Source: UBA2259 sp964543485 (lineage in GTDB: Bacteria; Patescibacteriota; Dojkabacteria; SC72). Taken from it: a stretch of 64,000 nt of DNA. Each line of letters starts with the position of its first letter. Position 1 is the first letter of the stretch. Of this stretch, positions 9,261 through 18,301 are shown piece by piece. The translations under genes were made by a program, and so were the position numbers. The notes below the pieces were generated by a model that saw only the letters and a list, made by a program, of their open reading frames with translations, was not told the origin of the DNA and did not search any database. The stretch spans positions 1 through 64,000 of the forward strand of contig CAZIYI010000002.1 in assembly GCA_964543485.1 (NCBI GenBank), read 5' to 3'.

Positions 9261-10118
9261 TTATTCTCGATAAGAGTTAATTTCGCCCTTAATACCGTAT
9301 CTTTCATATGCTTCTCCATTTAATTCTATACAGTTTACGCCCCCCTCGACACATCTAGATCTAGGATCTAAACTTGAATATACATGATGAATGACTGTAC
9401 CAGAAACAGGATAAACAGAGATTAAATCAAATTTAGAACTATAATCTCTGTTAAATACAATATCTAATACTTCAACTCGATCCAGAGTATTACCAATATA
9501 ATCACCATTAGTTGCATAATTAAGAAGAGTACCACCGTTATCATAAAGAAATGCTCTTCCGGTAATTGCTTCAAATACTAAATATCTCGCATCACTTATT
9601 ATCTCAATATTATCTACTTCTGTAAGAATATTACTCATAATATCTCCTTGGGTATAAACTAATGAATTCTTACCATCAACACAATTGGTGGTCGTATTTA
9701 GTGGAAGATATCCATTTTGATACAATGGGTCATAATTTTGTGTTATTCGATAACCGACAGGATTATTACTATCCCAACTTAAAATCTTTGATTTAGTAAT
9801 TTCGTTTCCAAAATCTTCAAAAGGAGAGCACCATTTAAAGAAAAGTGATCTGTTATTAGTAGGTTGGGCATATTTTTCGAAATCAATTCCTATTCCATAT
9901 ATCCAATTACTATCATCACCTTTTTTGAATAGCATTGCCTTTAACCTAGCACTACGAATATCTTGCTTAATTGTTTCAACCGTCTCTCTGGCTATCATTG
10001 TTTCTCTAGTACTTAAATAGCCACCAAAACCCATTGCTCCAAGGATTATAAAGATTGCAATAACAACTAGAAGCTCTAAAAGAGTATAGGATTGAAATCT
10101 TTTCATCATACTTTTCAT
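9261..10118 (-). CDS. Minor prepilin (GspH/FimT-like)
   Basis: A 285-aa protein with leader MKSMMKRFQS and a mature N-terminus YTLLEL, with Glu at +5 and a hydrophobic helix to about residue 35. The residue at -1 is Ser rather than Gly, which is unusual for prepilin peptidase substrates. The large C-terminal domain (about 250 residues) includes Cys residues near TTNCVDG and RCVEGGVNCIE. It is the first gene of the minor-pilin run, and ATG codons at residues 4 and 5 are alternative starts. GspH/FimT similarity is judged from the helix and length, so the subtype is tentative. Confidence 0.8.
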   Translation of the reverse strand: MKSMMKRFQSYTLLELLVVIAIFIILGAMGFGGYLSTRETMIARETVETIKQDIRSARLKAMLFKKGDDSNWIYGIGIDFEKYAQPTNNRSLFFKWCSPFEDFGNEITKSKILSWDSNNPVGYRITQNYDPLYQNGYLPLNTTTNCVDGKNSLVYTQGDIMSNILTEVDNIEIISDARYLVFEAITGRAFLYDNGGTLLNYATNGDYIGNTLDRVEVLDIVFNRDYSSKFDLISVYPVSGTVIHHVYSSLDPRSRCVEGGVNCIELNGEAYERYGIKGEINSYRE

Positions 10119-10198
10119 GGACAGTTTTTAATAAGTATAGATATATATAATTTAACAAATATTTGTGAACTACTCAATAGATTTGAAAAGTGAAGTCT

Positions 10199-10966
10199 CT
10201 ATCCTAGCAAGAATATTCTGTTTAGAATATCTGTAACTGGCTGATTAAATAGAAATAGTAGTACTAAAGAGCCGTACATAAAGGGGAGTAGGGGTATCTG
10301 GGATTTAAGTGAGGCATTTTTAAGTATGATATTTACAATTGAAAAAAGGGAAGTAGATATTAGAAATATATATATAAATCCTGTATATAAAGTAATATCT
10401 AAAAAGATACTCAACCCTATTAGTACTAAAATATCACCTATACCGAATGGTTTTTTCATAATTTTCCCTATGGCAAGTATAGAAATACAGAGTATCAATC
10501 CAATGATAAGGGCTGTTTGTGGTATAGAATTTTCAATTAGTAAAGTAACAAAGAAAAAAACAACAGAACATACCAAGAAGGTATGTACTAATATTTGAGG
10601 TATTCCTTTATATATCCTATCAAAGTACGAAAATGAGAAAAAAAATATCAATACTATATATAAAATATATGGTAAGGAGAAAAAATATATACTACTAAAA
10701 CCAATACCAAGAAGTATTTCAGATATTGGGTAATATATTGGTACTTTATATCCACATTTTGAACATTTACCTTTAAATATTATAAACGATATGACAGGTA
10801 TTAACTCATATGAAGTTAAATACTTTCCACACTTCTCACAGTGAGAGCCCTTAATAAAGATATCTGGATATTTATATCCGTTATCTATTCTGTATAGTAG
10901 GGCGTTAAAAAAACTGGCTAATACTAAGCCAAGTATAAATGTTAAAAATGTAAAATATATATGCAT
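10199..10966 (-). CDS. pilD: Prepilin peptidase / N-methyltransferase
   Basis: A 255-aa polytopic membrane protein that cleaves prepilin leaders. The N-terminal part has the zinc-binding pattern CEKCGKY...CSKCGYK (residues about 42-77), as in bifunctional PilD/GspO enzymes. The two aspartates expected of the GxGD aspartyl protease family are visible: one in FDRIYKGIP and one in the FGIGD motif. Six to eight hydrophobic segments follow. It has a GTG at 10969 directly before the ATG at 10966; I chose the ATG. The gene is separated from the major pilin gene by a terminator, so it probably has its own promoter or is read by leakage. Its substrates here are the prepilins at 8017-10118 and 11046-11618. 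Confidence 0.9.
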   Translation of the reverse strand: MHIYFTFLTFILGLVLASFFNALLYRIDNGYKYPDIFIKGSHCEKCGKYLTSYELIPVISFIIFKGKCSKCGYKVPIYYPISEILLGIGFSSIYFFSLPYILYIVLIFFFSFSYFDRIYKGIPQILVHTFLVCSVVFFFVTLLIENSIPQTALIIGLILCISILAIGKIMKKPFGIGDILVLIGLSIFLDITLYTGFIYIFLISTSLFSIVNIILKNASLKSQIPLLPFMYGSLVLLFLFNQPVTDILNRIFLLG

Positions 10967-10989
10967 CACATATTATACATATCTATTAT

Positions 10990-11019
10990 AAAAGAGAAAC
11001 CCCCTCAGAGGAGGGGGTT
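10990..11019 (-). terminator. Intrinsic terminator after the major pilin gene
   Basis: On the minus strand a 9-bp perfect stem AACCCCCTC / GAGGGGGTT with a 4-nt loop is followed by TCTCTTTT. It lies about 27 nt after the major pilin stop codon. It would end most pilB-pilT-pilC-pilin transcripts or partially attenuate reading into pilD, which lets pilin mRNA exceed that of the downstream genes. Confidence 0.9.
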
Positions 11020-11045
11020 ATTTTCATAAATAAGATTGTCAATTT

Positions 11046-11618
11046 TTAATTCGTATATGTTCCAGTATTGTTACCAAAATCATTAGTTTCGTTACTCCAA
11101 TCTTGAATTGACATCCATGTAGTAGCAGTACTCGTACCTGGGAAACCATCTGTAGGAACATCAGCATCAATGTCTTTAGAATCAATACCTGCAGCTGAAG
11201 GAACTGTTGCGTTGATACCATTTCCTGTACAATAGTAACCTCTTTCATCTTGATCTCTTACCCCTCCAAGAGACACACAAACTACTGCTGATTTAGTATC
11301 TGTCCAATAGTAAAATGTTGTATCTGTTCCACCTTCAAATTCCCCAGCAGAAAGGTATTCCTCTAAACAGGGGTCTCCACAAGCGACATCATTTGCTAAA
11401 GCTGAATCCCAATCAGTAACTTCCGGATACTCTCTAAAATCGGTCATATGTGCTTGAGCTGCAACAAATAATTTGTCAGCTGCATCTTGATGTGCAACAT
11501 CGTTTGCCCTATTGATTGCAAACCTACCTGCAGTAATACCTACCGCCATAAGTATAATGATTATACCCATTACGATAAGCATTTCTACTAGCGTAAAACC
11601 TGAATATTTTCTATTCAT
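11046..11618 (-). CDS. pilA: Type IV pilin, probable major subunit
   Basis: A 190-aa prepilin with the short leader MNRKYSG and classical mature start FTLVEM, Glu at +5, and a hydrophobic helix to about residue 32. It ends in an Asn/Thr-rich tail. Paired Cys residues in ACGDPCLEE and at VCVSLGG / YYCTGNG could form D-region disulfides. Its position directly after pilC and before a strong terminator, together with the canonical processing site, makes it the best candidate for the major pilin. The leader has the AT-rich TATATTTTTATTAAATA type sequence and no Shine-Dalgarno site. Confidence 0.9.
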   Translation of the reverse strand: MNRKYSGFTLVEMLIVMGIIIILMAVGITAGRFAINRANDVAHQDAADKLFVAAQAHMTDFREYPEVTDWDSALANDVACGDPCLEEYLSAGEFEGGTDTTFYYWTDTKSAVVCVSLGGVRDQDERGYYCTGNGINATVPSAAGIDSKDIDADVPTDGFPGTSTATTWMSIQDWSNETNDFGNNTGTYTN

Positions 11619-11655
11619 AGTATTTAATAAAAATATAATAATTTATATATATAAG

Positions 11656-12897
11656 TTATACGAATAAATTCATAAAGTCAACAACCATACCCATTACCTC
11701 TGACAGTTGGAACATAGGCATATATATACCTAAAGATATGAAAGCAATTGCCAAACCCATCAATATTAAAAATACCGGTTCCAATATTGTAGACATATTT
11801 TCAGTAGCAACATCTACCTCATCTTTGTAATACTCTGCAACCTTTGCTAGAACATTATCTAACTCTCCAGTCTCTTCCCCAACCGCTATCATACTACTTA
11901 CAATTAAAGGGTAGTACTCACTTCTTGCAATTGGTAGAGCCAAAGAACCACCTTTTTCAACCTCTCTTTTTGCTTCTAAAACAACTTCTTTAAACATCCT
12001 GTTACTTAATGAAAGGGCAGTTAAATCTAAGGCCTTAATTATTGACAACCCACTACTAAGAAGTAACCCTAACAATCGAGTGAATTGAGCTATTTGCATC
12101 TTAGTAATGATGATACCAACAATAGGCATTTTAACTAATAATCTGTCCTTAGTTCGTGCACCCCTAGGAGTATCAACCCATACCTTAAAACCAATTACCA
12201 TACCTAAAATAACAATTATTAGAGCCCACCAATACCCAACAAAGAAATTACTCATATCCATTAAAAACTGTGTTATCCATGGTAACTCAGCATCAAACTC
12301 AGAATATATGTCACTCATAGAAGGTACTAAAACAAACATCATTAAAAGCATTACTCCTACAATAACAACTAATAGAATCATAGGGTAGGTAAGTGCCCCT
12401 TTTAGTTTTGCCTTCAATTTTTTACTCTCCTCTAACTCAACGGCCAATTTATCCAAAATCTCGTCTAAATTACCACTAGCTTCACCTGCCTCAATAAGAT
12501 TGATAGCAACATCATCGAATACTTCATCAGCTTGCCTAAATGATTCTGCTAAACTTTTACCAGACTCTAGAGATATTCTTACCTGAGATACTATCCTTCT
12601 AAAGGCAGCATTTGAAACCTGTTGTTCCATTACTTGTAAGCCCCTACTTAAAGGTAAACCAGCACCAACCATAGTAGCAAGCTGTCTCATAAATATTACT
12701 TTCTCTTTCATAGGAATACCTCCTATGTTTATCTGTCCAAGCTCTTCCCAATCTATTGTGGCTTGCTCTTTTATACTTACTACAACCAACCCCTTATCTT
12801 GGAGAATTTCAGCCAATGCTTCTGCATCTCTTGCCTCAAGTTTGCCACTTATTTCTTTCCCTTTATTATCTCTTGCTGAGTAATTAAATTTTGCCAT
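11656..12897 (-). CDS. pilC: Type IV pilus inner-membrane platform protein
   Basis: A 413-aa GspF/PilC family protein. The N-terminus (MAKFNYSARDNKGKEISG) is typical of the family. Two T2SSF domains follow (about residues 70-195 and 275-395), each ending in transmembrane segments such as ILLVVIVGVMLLMMFVLVP and LEPVFLILMGLAIAFISLG. The family motif GEETGELD is present near residue 337. It anchors the PilB and PilT motors at the membrane. The gene starts 1 nt after the pilT stop codon, so it is in the same operon and probably translationally coupled. Length is normal for the family. Confidence 0.95.
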   Translation of the reverse strand: MAKFNYSARDNKGKEISGKLEARDAEALAEILQDKGLVVVSIKEQATIDWEELGQINIGGIPMKEKVIFMRQLATMVGAGLPLSRGLQVMEQQVSNAAFRRIVSQVRISLESGKSLAESFRQADEVFDDVAINLIEAGEASGNLDEILDKLAVELEESKKLKAKLKGALTYPMILLVVIVGVMLLMMFVLVPSMSDIYSEFDAELPWITQFLMDMSNFFVGYWWALIIVILGMVIGFKVWVDTPRGARTKDRLLVKMPIVGIIITKMQIAQFTRLLGLLLSSGLSIIKALDLTALSLSNRMFKEVVLEAKREVEKGGSLALPIARSEYYPLIVSSMIAVGEETGELDNVLAKVAEYYKDEVDVATENMSTILEPVFLILMGLAIAFISLGIYMPMFQLSEVMGMVVDFMNLFV

Positions 12898-12898
12898 A

Positions 12899-14530
12899 TT
12901 AACTCTTTAATAATCTTAATACTTCTTCAGGAAATACTGCGTACTCCTGAGCTTTTTGAACAGATATAACTCCCTCTCTAACCAGATTCACCAAAGATTT
13001 CTCCAAAGAGACCATGCCTATATCAGAACTTGTTCTAATTACATTATCAATCTGATGTGTTTTACTTTCTCTAACCAAATTCCTTATTGCTGGGTTAGCA
13101 ATCATAATTTCTGATACAGCTCTTCTTCCTCCTTTATCTAAAGGAATCAATCTCTGAGCAACAATCGCTTCTAAAATATTAGAAAGTTGTAACCTAATCT
13201 GTGGTTGTTGATTGTTTGGAAATACATCAATCATTCTATCAACAGTTTGGGCAGAATTGTTTGTATGAAGTGTAGCAAATACCAGATGACCTGTTTCTGC
13301 TAACGTAATTGCAGCTGCAATTGTTTCATAATCTCTCATTTCTCCAACCAAAATAACATCAGGATCCTGTCTAAGTGCACTCCTTAAAGCAATAGACCAA
13401 GAGTGCGTATCATCATTCATTTCCCTTTGATCTATTAAAGATTTTTTACCTTCAAATACATACTCAATAGGGTCTTCAATTGTTACTATATGGGCAAATC
13501 TTGTCATATTTATCTCTTCCAATATTGCTGCTAATGTAGTACTTTTACCATGTCCTGTTGGACCAGTTACTAAAATGAATCCCTGTTTTAACTGTGCAAA
13601 TTGATGATATATATTGGGCAACATAAGCTCATCTAGATTTCTTACTCGAGAAGGAATAAGACGAAACGCAGCCGCCATATTCTTCATCGTATAATAGGCA
13701 TTTATTCTAAACCTAGCAGGCATATCTCCCTCGTGGAAATATGCTAAATCAACCTCCCTGTTTACCTCTAGTAACTCTTTTTTCTCGTCTGTAAGAATAG
13801 GAAGAATTAACTTCTCTGCATCTTCGGGAGTAATTACCTTATCACTAATCTCTTTAAGCTCTCCATCAATTCTAATAATTGGGGGGTATCCTACGGAAAT
13901 GTGTAAATCTGAAGCATTGTTTTGTATAGCATATTTCAAAAGCCCATCTATTTCTGTAGTTTCAGACAAAATAATAGGTGATTCTTGAATGTCGGAATCA
14001 TCATCAATAGGGGTCGCCAAATTTACTTTCTTAGGATCTCTTTTCAACGCTTTGGGTACTTTTTCACCAGGTATAATATCTTGTAAACTGTTATCAACGA
14101 CTCCCTTTAAAGTACCATCTGAATTAAGATTGTTAATAGGGTTCGCCTCTTGAATATTACTTAAATCTTCATTGGCCATAGAGGGTATATTTAAAGTAGA
14201 AGGAGAGGGTAAAGGAATTTCTGGTTCCGGAATAACAGGTTGTTGGGTTTGCGGAACAGATTGAACTTGAGTATTTGTATTAACCATCGGTTGCATTTGA
14301 GCATTTTGGGATTGTACTTGATTTGAAGGAGTAGAAGGGGTGGCATTTGAATTATTATCCCCATTCAAGCCATTTATTTGTGAAGCCAAATCTTGAAGTA
14401 TTTTTTCATCACCTAAAGGAGCTGTTGGTTGAACAACACTTGTAGTTGAGCTACTTTGAACATTTGGTACCATACCCTGATTTATATCTGGATATGGAAT
14501 TGTAGTATTTTGGGCAGTACTATTATCCAT
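12899..14530 (-). CDS. pilT: PilT-type retraction ATPase with long disordered N-terminus
   Basis: A 543-aa protein in which residues about 190-540 match PilT. Visible motifs are the Walker A box GPTGHGKS (323-330), the Asp-box area EDPIEYVF, Walker B DVILVGEMRD (391-400) and the His-box ATLHTNNSAQTVDRM. The first ~180 residues are a low-complexity Gln/Asn/Pro/Ser-rich extension absent from typical 340-380-aa PilT proteins. The Walker A has His where most family members have Ser or Ala. It is expected to power pilus retraction. It lies between pilB (23 nt gap) and pilC (1 nt gap). Confidence 0.93.
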   Translation of the reverse strand: MDNSTAQNTTIPYPDINQGMVPNVQSSSTTSVVQPTAPLGDEKILQDLASQINGLNGDNNSNATPSTPSNQVQSQNAQMQPMVNTNTQVQSVPQTQQPVIPEPEIPLPSPSTLNIPSMANEDLSNIQEANPINNLNSDGTLKGVVDNSLQDIIPGEKVPKALKRDPKKVNLATPIDDDSDIQESPIILSETTEIDGLLKYAIQNNASDLHISVGYPPIIRIDGELKEISDKVITPEDAEKLILPILTDEKKELLEVNREVDLAYFHEGDMPARFRINAYYTMKNMAAAFRLIPSRVRNLDELMLPNIYHQFAQLKQGFILVTGPTGHGKSTTLAAILEEINMTRFAHIVTIEDPIEYVFEGKKSLIDQREMNDDTHSWSIALRSALRQDPDVILVGEMRDYETIAAAITLAETGHLVFATLHTNNSAQTVDRMIDVFPNNQQPQIRLQLSNILEAIVAQRLIPLDKGGRRAVSEIMIANPAIRNLVRESKTHQIDNVIRTSSDIGMVSLEKSLVNLVREGVISVQKAQEYAVFPEEVLRLLKS

Positions 14531-14553
14531 TGTTTTTTATTATATCCTAAAAT

Positions 14554-16356
14554 TTATTCCTTTGACACTCTAAGGACTTCCTCTATTGTAGTGACTCCTT
14601 CTAAAACCTTCAAGAACCCATCTTGAATCATTGTAATCATACCGTTTTCTTTTGCTTCTCTTTCGATATCTTGAGCAGTAACATTCTGCATTATCATTCT
14701 ACTAATTTTTTCAGTAACATCTAAGACCTCAAATATACCAATTCTACCAGAGTACCCAGAACCACCGCACCTATCACAACCCGCACCTTTGTAAAGATAA
14801 ATGATGGGTTGCCCATCTGGTCCTACCTCAGGAACCTTAAGTACTGCTGAACCTTCCTCTGCTTTGGCTTTCTTCGCATTTATTACCTGTGTTAAATATT
14901 TAACTAAATCAAAACTCTTTATCTCAGTAAGAGATTTAACTAAATCTTTTAACTCTTCAGGAGAAGCAGGTACTGCTTGAATACAGTGTGTGCATATTTT
15001 TCTTGGTAAACGTTGAGCAGCCAAAACACGGAGTGTAGAAGCAAGTAGATACGGTTCCATACCCATATCTAGAAGTCTTGGTACCGCAGCAGGAGCACTG
15101 TTAGTGTGAAGAGTTGAAAGTACTAAATGACCAGTAAGAGAGGCCTGAATGGCGAGCTCTGCAGTTTCTTGGTCTCTAATCTCACCAACCATTACTACAT
15201 CAGGATCTTGTCTTAATACAGATCTTAAACCATTAGCAAATGTTAAACCTACATCTGGATTTATTTGTACCTGGGTAACACCAGGGACTCTGATCTCAAC
15301 TGGATTTTCTAAAGAGATAATGTTGACACTCGGATCGTTTACTTTAATAAGGGAGCATGCAAGCGTTCGAGTCTTACCACTACCAGTAGGTCCAGTAACT
15401 AAAACAATACCGTTGGTTACACTAAGAGCATCTAAAAATATCTTGTAAGCATTACCCCTCAAACCAGTTGATTCCAATGTAATACCAGAAGTATCTGATT
15501 CGAGTAAACGCATAACTATCTTCTCTCCATAAATCATTGGCATCACAGATACACGAATGTCTACTTTGACATTTTTAACTTTAACTTGAAATCTACCATC
15601 CTGAGGAACTCTCTTTTCATCTATTTTCAAATTAGACATTATCTTAACACGAGAAATAACTGCAGGACCAAGTGTCTTTGGTAAAGAAAGTCGTTCTGTC
15701 ATCATTCCGTGTATTCTAAACCTAACTCTAAGACGACTCTCCATTGGCTCTATATGTACATCAGAACTTTTAGAGGTAACAGCATACTGCATTATCGAGT
15801 TTACTATTCTAGCAACAGGAGCATTCTTTAAATCAATACTATCTATTAAGCCAGGATCTTCACTAATTTCTTGAACAGGTACATCAACATCTTCCAATGC
15901 TTCAGTCACCTCTGTACTCATTACATCACCAATTCTTCTATCAAGAATAAAGTTGACACCATCTTCTGTTGTAATATATACAACCAATTTAGTGTTCGAT
16001 GGGTATTTTCTTTGAAGTGCTTGTGTTGCTTGAATATCAAAAGGGTCTACCATAGCAAGCTTTACATAATCATCACCTCTTTCAAAGGGTACAGTCCTAT
16101 ACTTTCTTAAATTGTCAATGGGAACTTCTGCAATGATACTCTCAGAAACACTTGCTTCAGTTAAATCAACATAGGGTATATTGAACAAAGCAGATTTCGC
16201 CTTAACAATTGCTAGTTCGTCTGCAAGTTTCATCTCTCTTATGATAGATTCCTCACTCTTAGGAGATCTACTTCTTTCTACCTGTACACGGATAGCATCT
16301 GTGTCAGTAATAACTCCTTGTTTTTGTAAATATGTAAGCAGTGTTTCTCGAGCCAC
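14554..16356 (-). CDS. pilB: Type IV pilus extension ATPase
   Basis: A 600-aa GspE/PilB ATPase. An N-terminal MshEN-like domain (about residues 1-140) precedes the ATPase core, with Walker A GPTGSGKT (322-329), ENPVE, Walker B DVVMVGEIRD (386-395) and STLHTNSAPAAVPRL. The zinc-binding Cys pairs ICTHC (about 455) and CDRCGGSGYSGR (about 528) are present; the spacer between them is longer than usual, with a Lys/Ala-rich stretch. The start codon is GTG at 16356, inside AATTGTGGCTCG, and no Shine-Dalgarno site is visible. It is the first gene of the pilB-pilT-pilC-pilin unit. Confidence 0.95.
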   Translation of the reverse strand: MARETLLTYLQKQGVITDTDAIRVQVERSRSPKSEESIIREMKLADELAIVKAKSALFNIPYVDLTEASVSESIIAEVPIDNLRKYRTVPFERGDDYVKLAMVDPFDIQATQALQRKYPSNTKLVVYITTEDGVNFILDRRIGDVMSTEVTEALEDVDVPVQEISEDPGLIDSIDLKNAPVARIVNSIMQYAVTSKSSDVHIEPMESRLRVRFRIHGMMTERLSLPKTLGPAVISRVKIMSNLKIDEKRVPQDGRFQVKVKNVKVDIRVSVMPMIYGEKIVMRLLESDTSGITLESTGLRGNAYKIFLDALSVTNGIVLVTGPTGSGKTRTLACSLIKVNDPSVNIISLENPVEIRVPGVTQVQINPDVGLTFANGLRSVLRQDPDVVMVGEIRDQETAELAIQASLTGHLVLSTLHTNSAPAAVPRLLDMGMEPYLLASTLRVLAAQRLPRKICTHCIQAVPASPEELKDLVKSLTEIKSFDLVKYLTQVINAKKAKAEEGSAVLKVPEVGPDGQPIIYLYKGAGCDRCGGSGYSGRIGIFEVLDVTEKISRMIMQNVTAQDIEREAKENGMITMIQDGFLKVLEGVTTIEEVLRVSKE

Positions 16357-16433
16357 AATTTATAAGCCAGTAAATTAATCTTAGATAATAATAACAGTAT
16401 CACAAATTACTTGCACGACCTATAACTTGATAT

Positions 16434-17489
16434 TTATCTATCTGAGTAATACCTTACCCTCCTATATAAATCTAAAACTCTAACAAGCATATATTTAACT
16501 CTAGAGTAGGGGAAATCCATACATCTTTGATATCTTACTAGATAACCCCCAAAGCCCCTCTTAAAATTTGAATAACCATATCTTGGTGCTGTGGGCTTGT
16601 ATTTCTCATCAGGTAATACATCCCAAGAATTAAAATATTTAAATCCCTCTGCCTGTGCTTGTAAAATACATTCCCATCTAAGTAACATTGGTGCTCTTAA
16701 TTTACTTTCGATACCTGTTTGACAGCTATACAAGCAGGATACTTCATCTCCAAAAAAGGACAGTACTAACATTGCAAGTGGTTGACCTTTGTATTCCGCT
16801 ATTGCTAAGCGTATCTCATTATCATTTCCCAAATATTCAAACTGTTTAATATAGTATTGTGAATTGTTAATAACAAAATCCTTTTTATCTGAACTCTCCT
16901 GTAAATATTTTGTAAAGAGTTCCCACTCATTAACATCTTTAGAAAATCTTACTGTAACACCAGACCTTTTTGCTTTACGAATATATGTGGGATAGTTTTT
17001 TCCCATACCGTGTTCTAAACACCATTTCATTTGATCATCTTGGGTACCCTGAACTAAATCTAAAAACCAAGGCGTCTCTGGTTGAACATAATTTATACAT
17101 TTTTGAAAGCCCATACTTAGTGGTACCTCTGAAACAATATCATTCCTTTTTATACTAGGATCTATCTTCAAAAAGAGATACTCTTTATCTTTAAAATACT
17201 CCCTTAACTTGTTTAATACCTCTTCGTATACAATCTGGCTTATCTCTCTTAACACAGGACCCCTAGAGCAGTATATATATTTCCCAAATGTTTGAGATAC
17301 TTCATAACAGTACGCAATAGCTATCAATTCATCTCCATTGTAAAAGCCCAACCTATATGTTTTTCTCCCTAAACCACTTTCTTGATAAATACTCCAATTA
17401 TACGATTGCATAAAATTACAGTTAGGACTACGCTTAACAAAATCATCAAAAACCTTTTGTTTATCCAACTCTTTGATACCTAAATTCAT
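16434..17489 (-). CDS. FemAB/FemX-like peptidoglycan aminoacyltransferase
   Basis: A 351-aa protein built of two GNAT-like halves, as in FemX and MurM, which add amino acids from aminoacyl-tRNA to lipid II peptide side chains. Family features include the N-terminal FMQSYNW, the RKAKRSGVTVRF stretch near residue 180, and the C-terminal YSNFKRGFGGYLVRYQR motif. The long coiled-coil insertion of staphylococcal FemA is absent, as in shorter FemX proteins. The gene is divergent from the holB-like gene with 46 nt between. The interpeptide bridge composition cannot be told from sequence. Confidence 0.85.
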   Translation of the reverse strand: MNLGIKELDKQKVFDDFVKRSPNCNFMQSYNWSIYQESGLGRKTYRLGFYNGDELIAIAYCYEVSQTFGKYIYCSRGPVLREISQIVYEEVLNKLREYFKDKEYLFLKIDPSIKRNDIVSEVPLSMGFQKCINYVQPETPWFLDLVQGTQDDQMKWCLEHGMGKNYPTYIRKAKRSGVTVRFSKDVNEWELFTKYLQESSDKKDFVINNSQYYIKQFEYLGNDNEIRLAIAEYKGQPLAMLVLSFFGDEVSCLYSCQTGIESKLRAPMLLRWECILQAQAEGFKYFNSWDVLPDEKYKPTAPRYGYSNFKRGFGGYLVRYQRCMDFPYSRVKYMLVRVLDLYRRVRYYSDR

Positions 17490-17535
17490 TCGTATATATG
17501 ATTAATTTAACTGTTTTTATGATAAAATCTAATAT

Positions 17536-18213
17536 ATGACATACCTTATTCTAGGAAATAATCAAGAAAATATAAAGGAGGAAGTAAAAAGATTGATAAG
17601 TATGCTTTGGGAGAAGCAATTTGATTTTGATACTGCTACTAATAATCCCGATATGCATATCCTCAAATCTAAAAATATTAAAAGTATAGGAATTCAGGAT
17701 GTTAAAGATTTACAAAATGAAATGATATTCTCTCCATATTTAGAAAAAGTACAAATAGCACTAATACCTCAAGCCGAGAAATTAACCACTGAAGCACAAA
17801 ACTCACTCCTAAAAGTTCTTGAAGATGGTTCTGAAAACAACGCATATATACTTACTACTAGTAGTGAGAAAAGCATACTACCTACCGTACTATCCAGATC
17901 AATGAAAATATATTTAAAGGATGGAAAGATAGAAAGAACAGAGTATACTTACCATACAATTCTACAAAAAACTCTACTAGAGGCATTTGCGGAGATAGAA
18001 AAGATTTCAAAAGACAAAGAGAAAACTGAAGAGTTTTTAACAGATTTAGAATTTTACTACCAAGATATTTTAAAAAAGAATATTAAAGAGGGTAGGGGTA
18101 CACAATCTGTTTTAGATAGTATAAAACAGGTTCTAAAAACTAGAGACAGAATTAGTGCAAATGGAAACAAGAGATTACTACTTGAGAATCTTTTTCTTGT
18201 ATTAACATCCTAA
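17536..18213 (+). CDS. holB: DNA polymerase III delta'-like clamp-loader subunit
   Basis: A 225-aa protein resembling the AAA+ core of delta'/gamma subunits. It contains the conserved SIGIQDVKDLQNEM block, then QIALIPQAEKLTTEAQNSLLKVLED (the sensor region) and ILPTVLSRS. The N-terminal P-loop is not a functional Walker A (LILGNNQENIKEE), as expected for delta', and the protein is shorter than usual (about 300 aa). A TAAAAT box ends about 8 nt before the ATG, so the mRNA is probably leaderless. It heads a plus-strand group with gyrB and gyrA. Confidence 0.8.
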   Translation: MTYLILGNNQENIKEEVKRLISMLWEKQFDFDTATNNPDMHILKSKNIKSIGIQDVKDLQNEMIFSPYLEKVQIALIPQAEKLTTEAQNSLLKVLEDGSENNAYILTTSSEKSILPTVLSRSMKIYLKDGKIERTEYTYHTILQKTLLEAFAEIEKISKDKEKTEEFLTDLEFYYQDILKKNIKEGRGTQSVLDSIKQVLKTRDRISANGNKRLLLENLFLVLTS

Positions 18214-18214
18214 T

Positions 18215-18241
18215 TTGACTATTCACTTTCTGCCCTATAAT
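18215..18241 (+). promoter_or_regulatory. Probable promoter of gyrB
   Basis: TTGACT at 18215-18220 and TATAAT at 18236-18241 are spaced 15 nt; the overlapping TAATAT gives 17 nt. It begins just after the holB stop codon and about 60 nt before the gyrB ATG. Confidence 0.55.
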
Positions 18242-18301
18242 ATATAGAATATACATTGGGCTTAAAAAAATATTGTACTTACTAATTTAAAAATATAGAT
18301 A

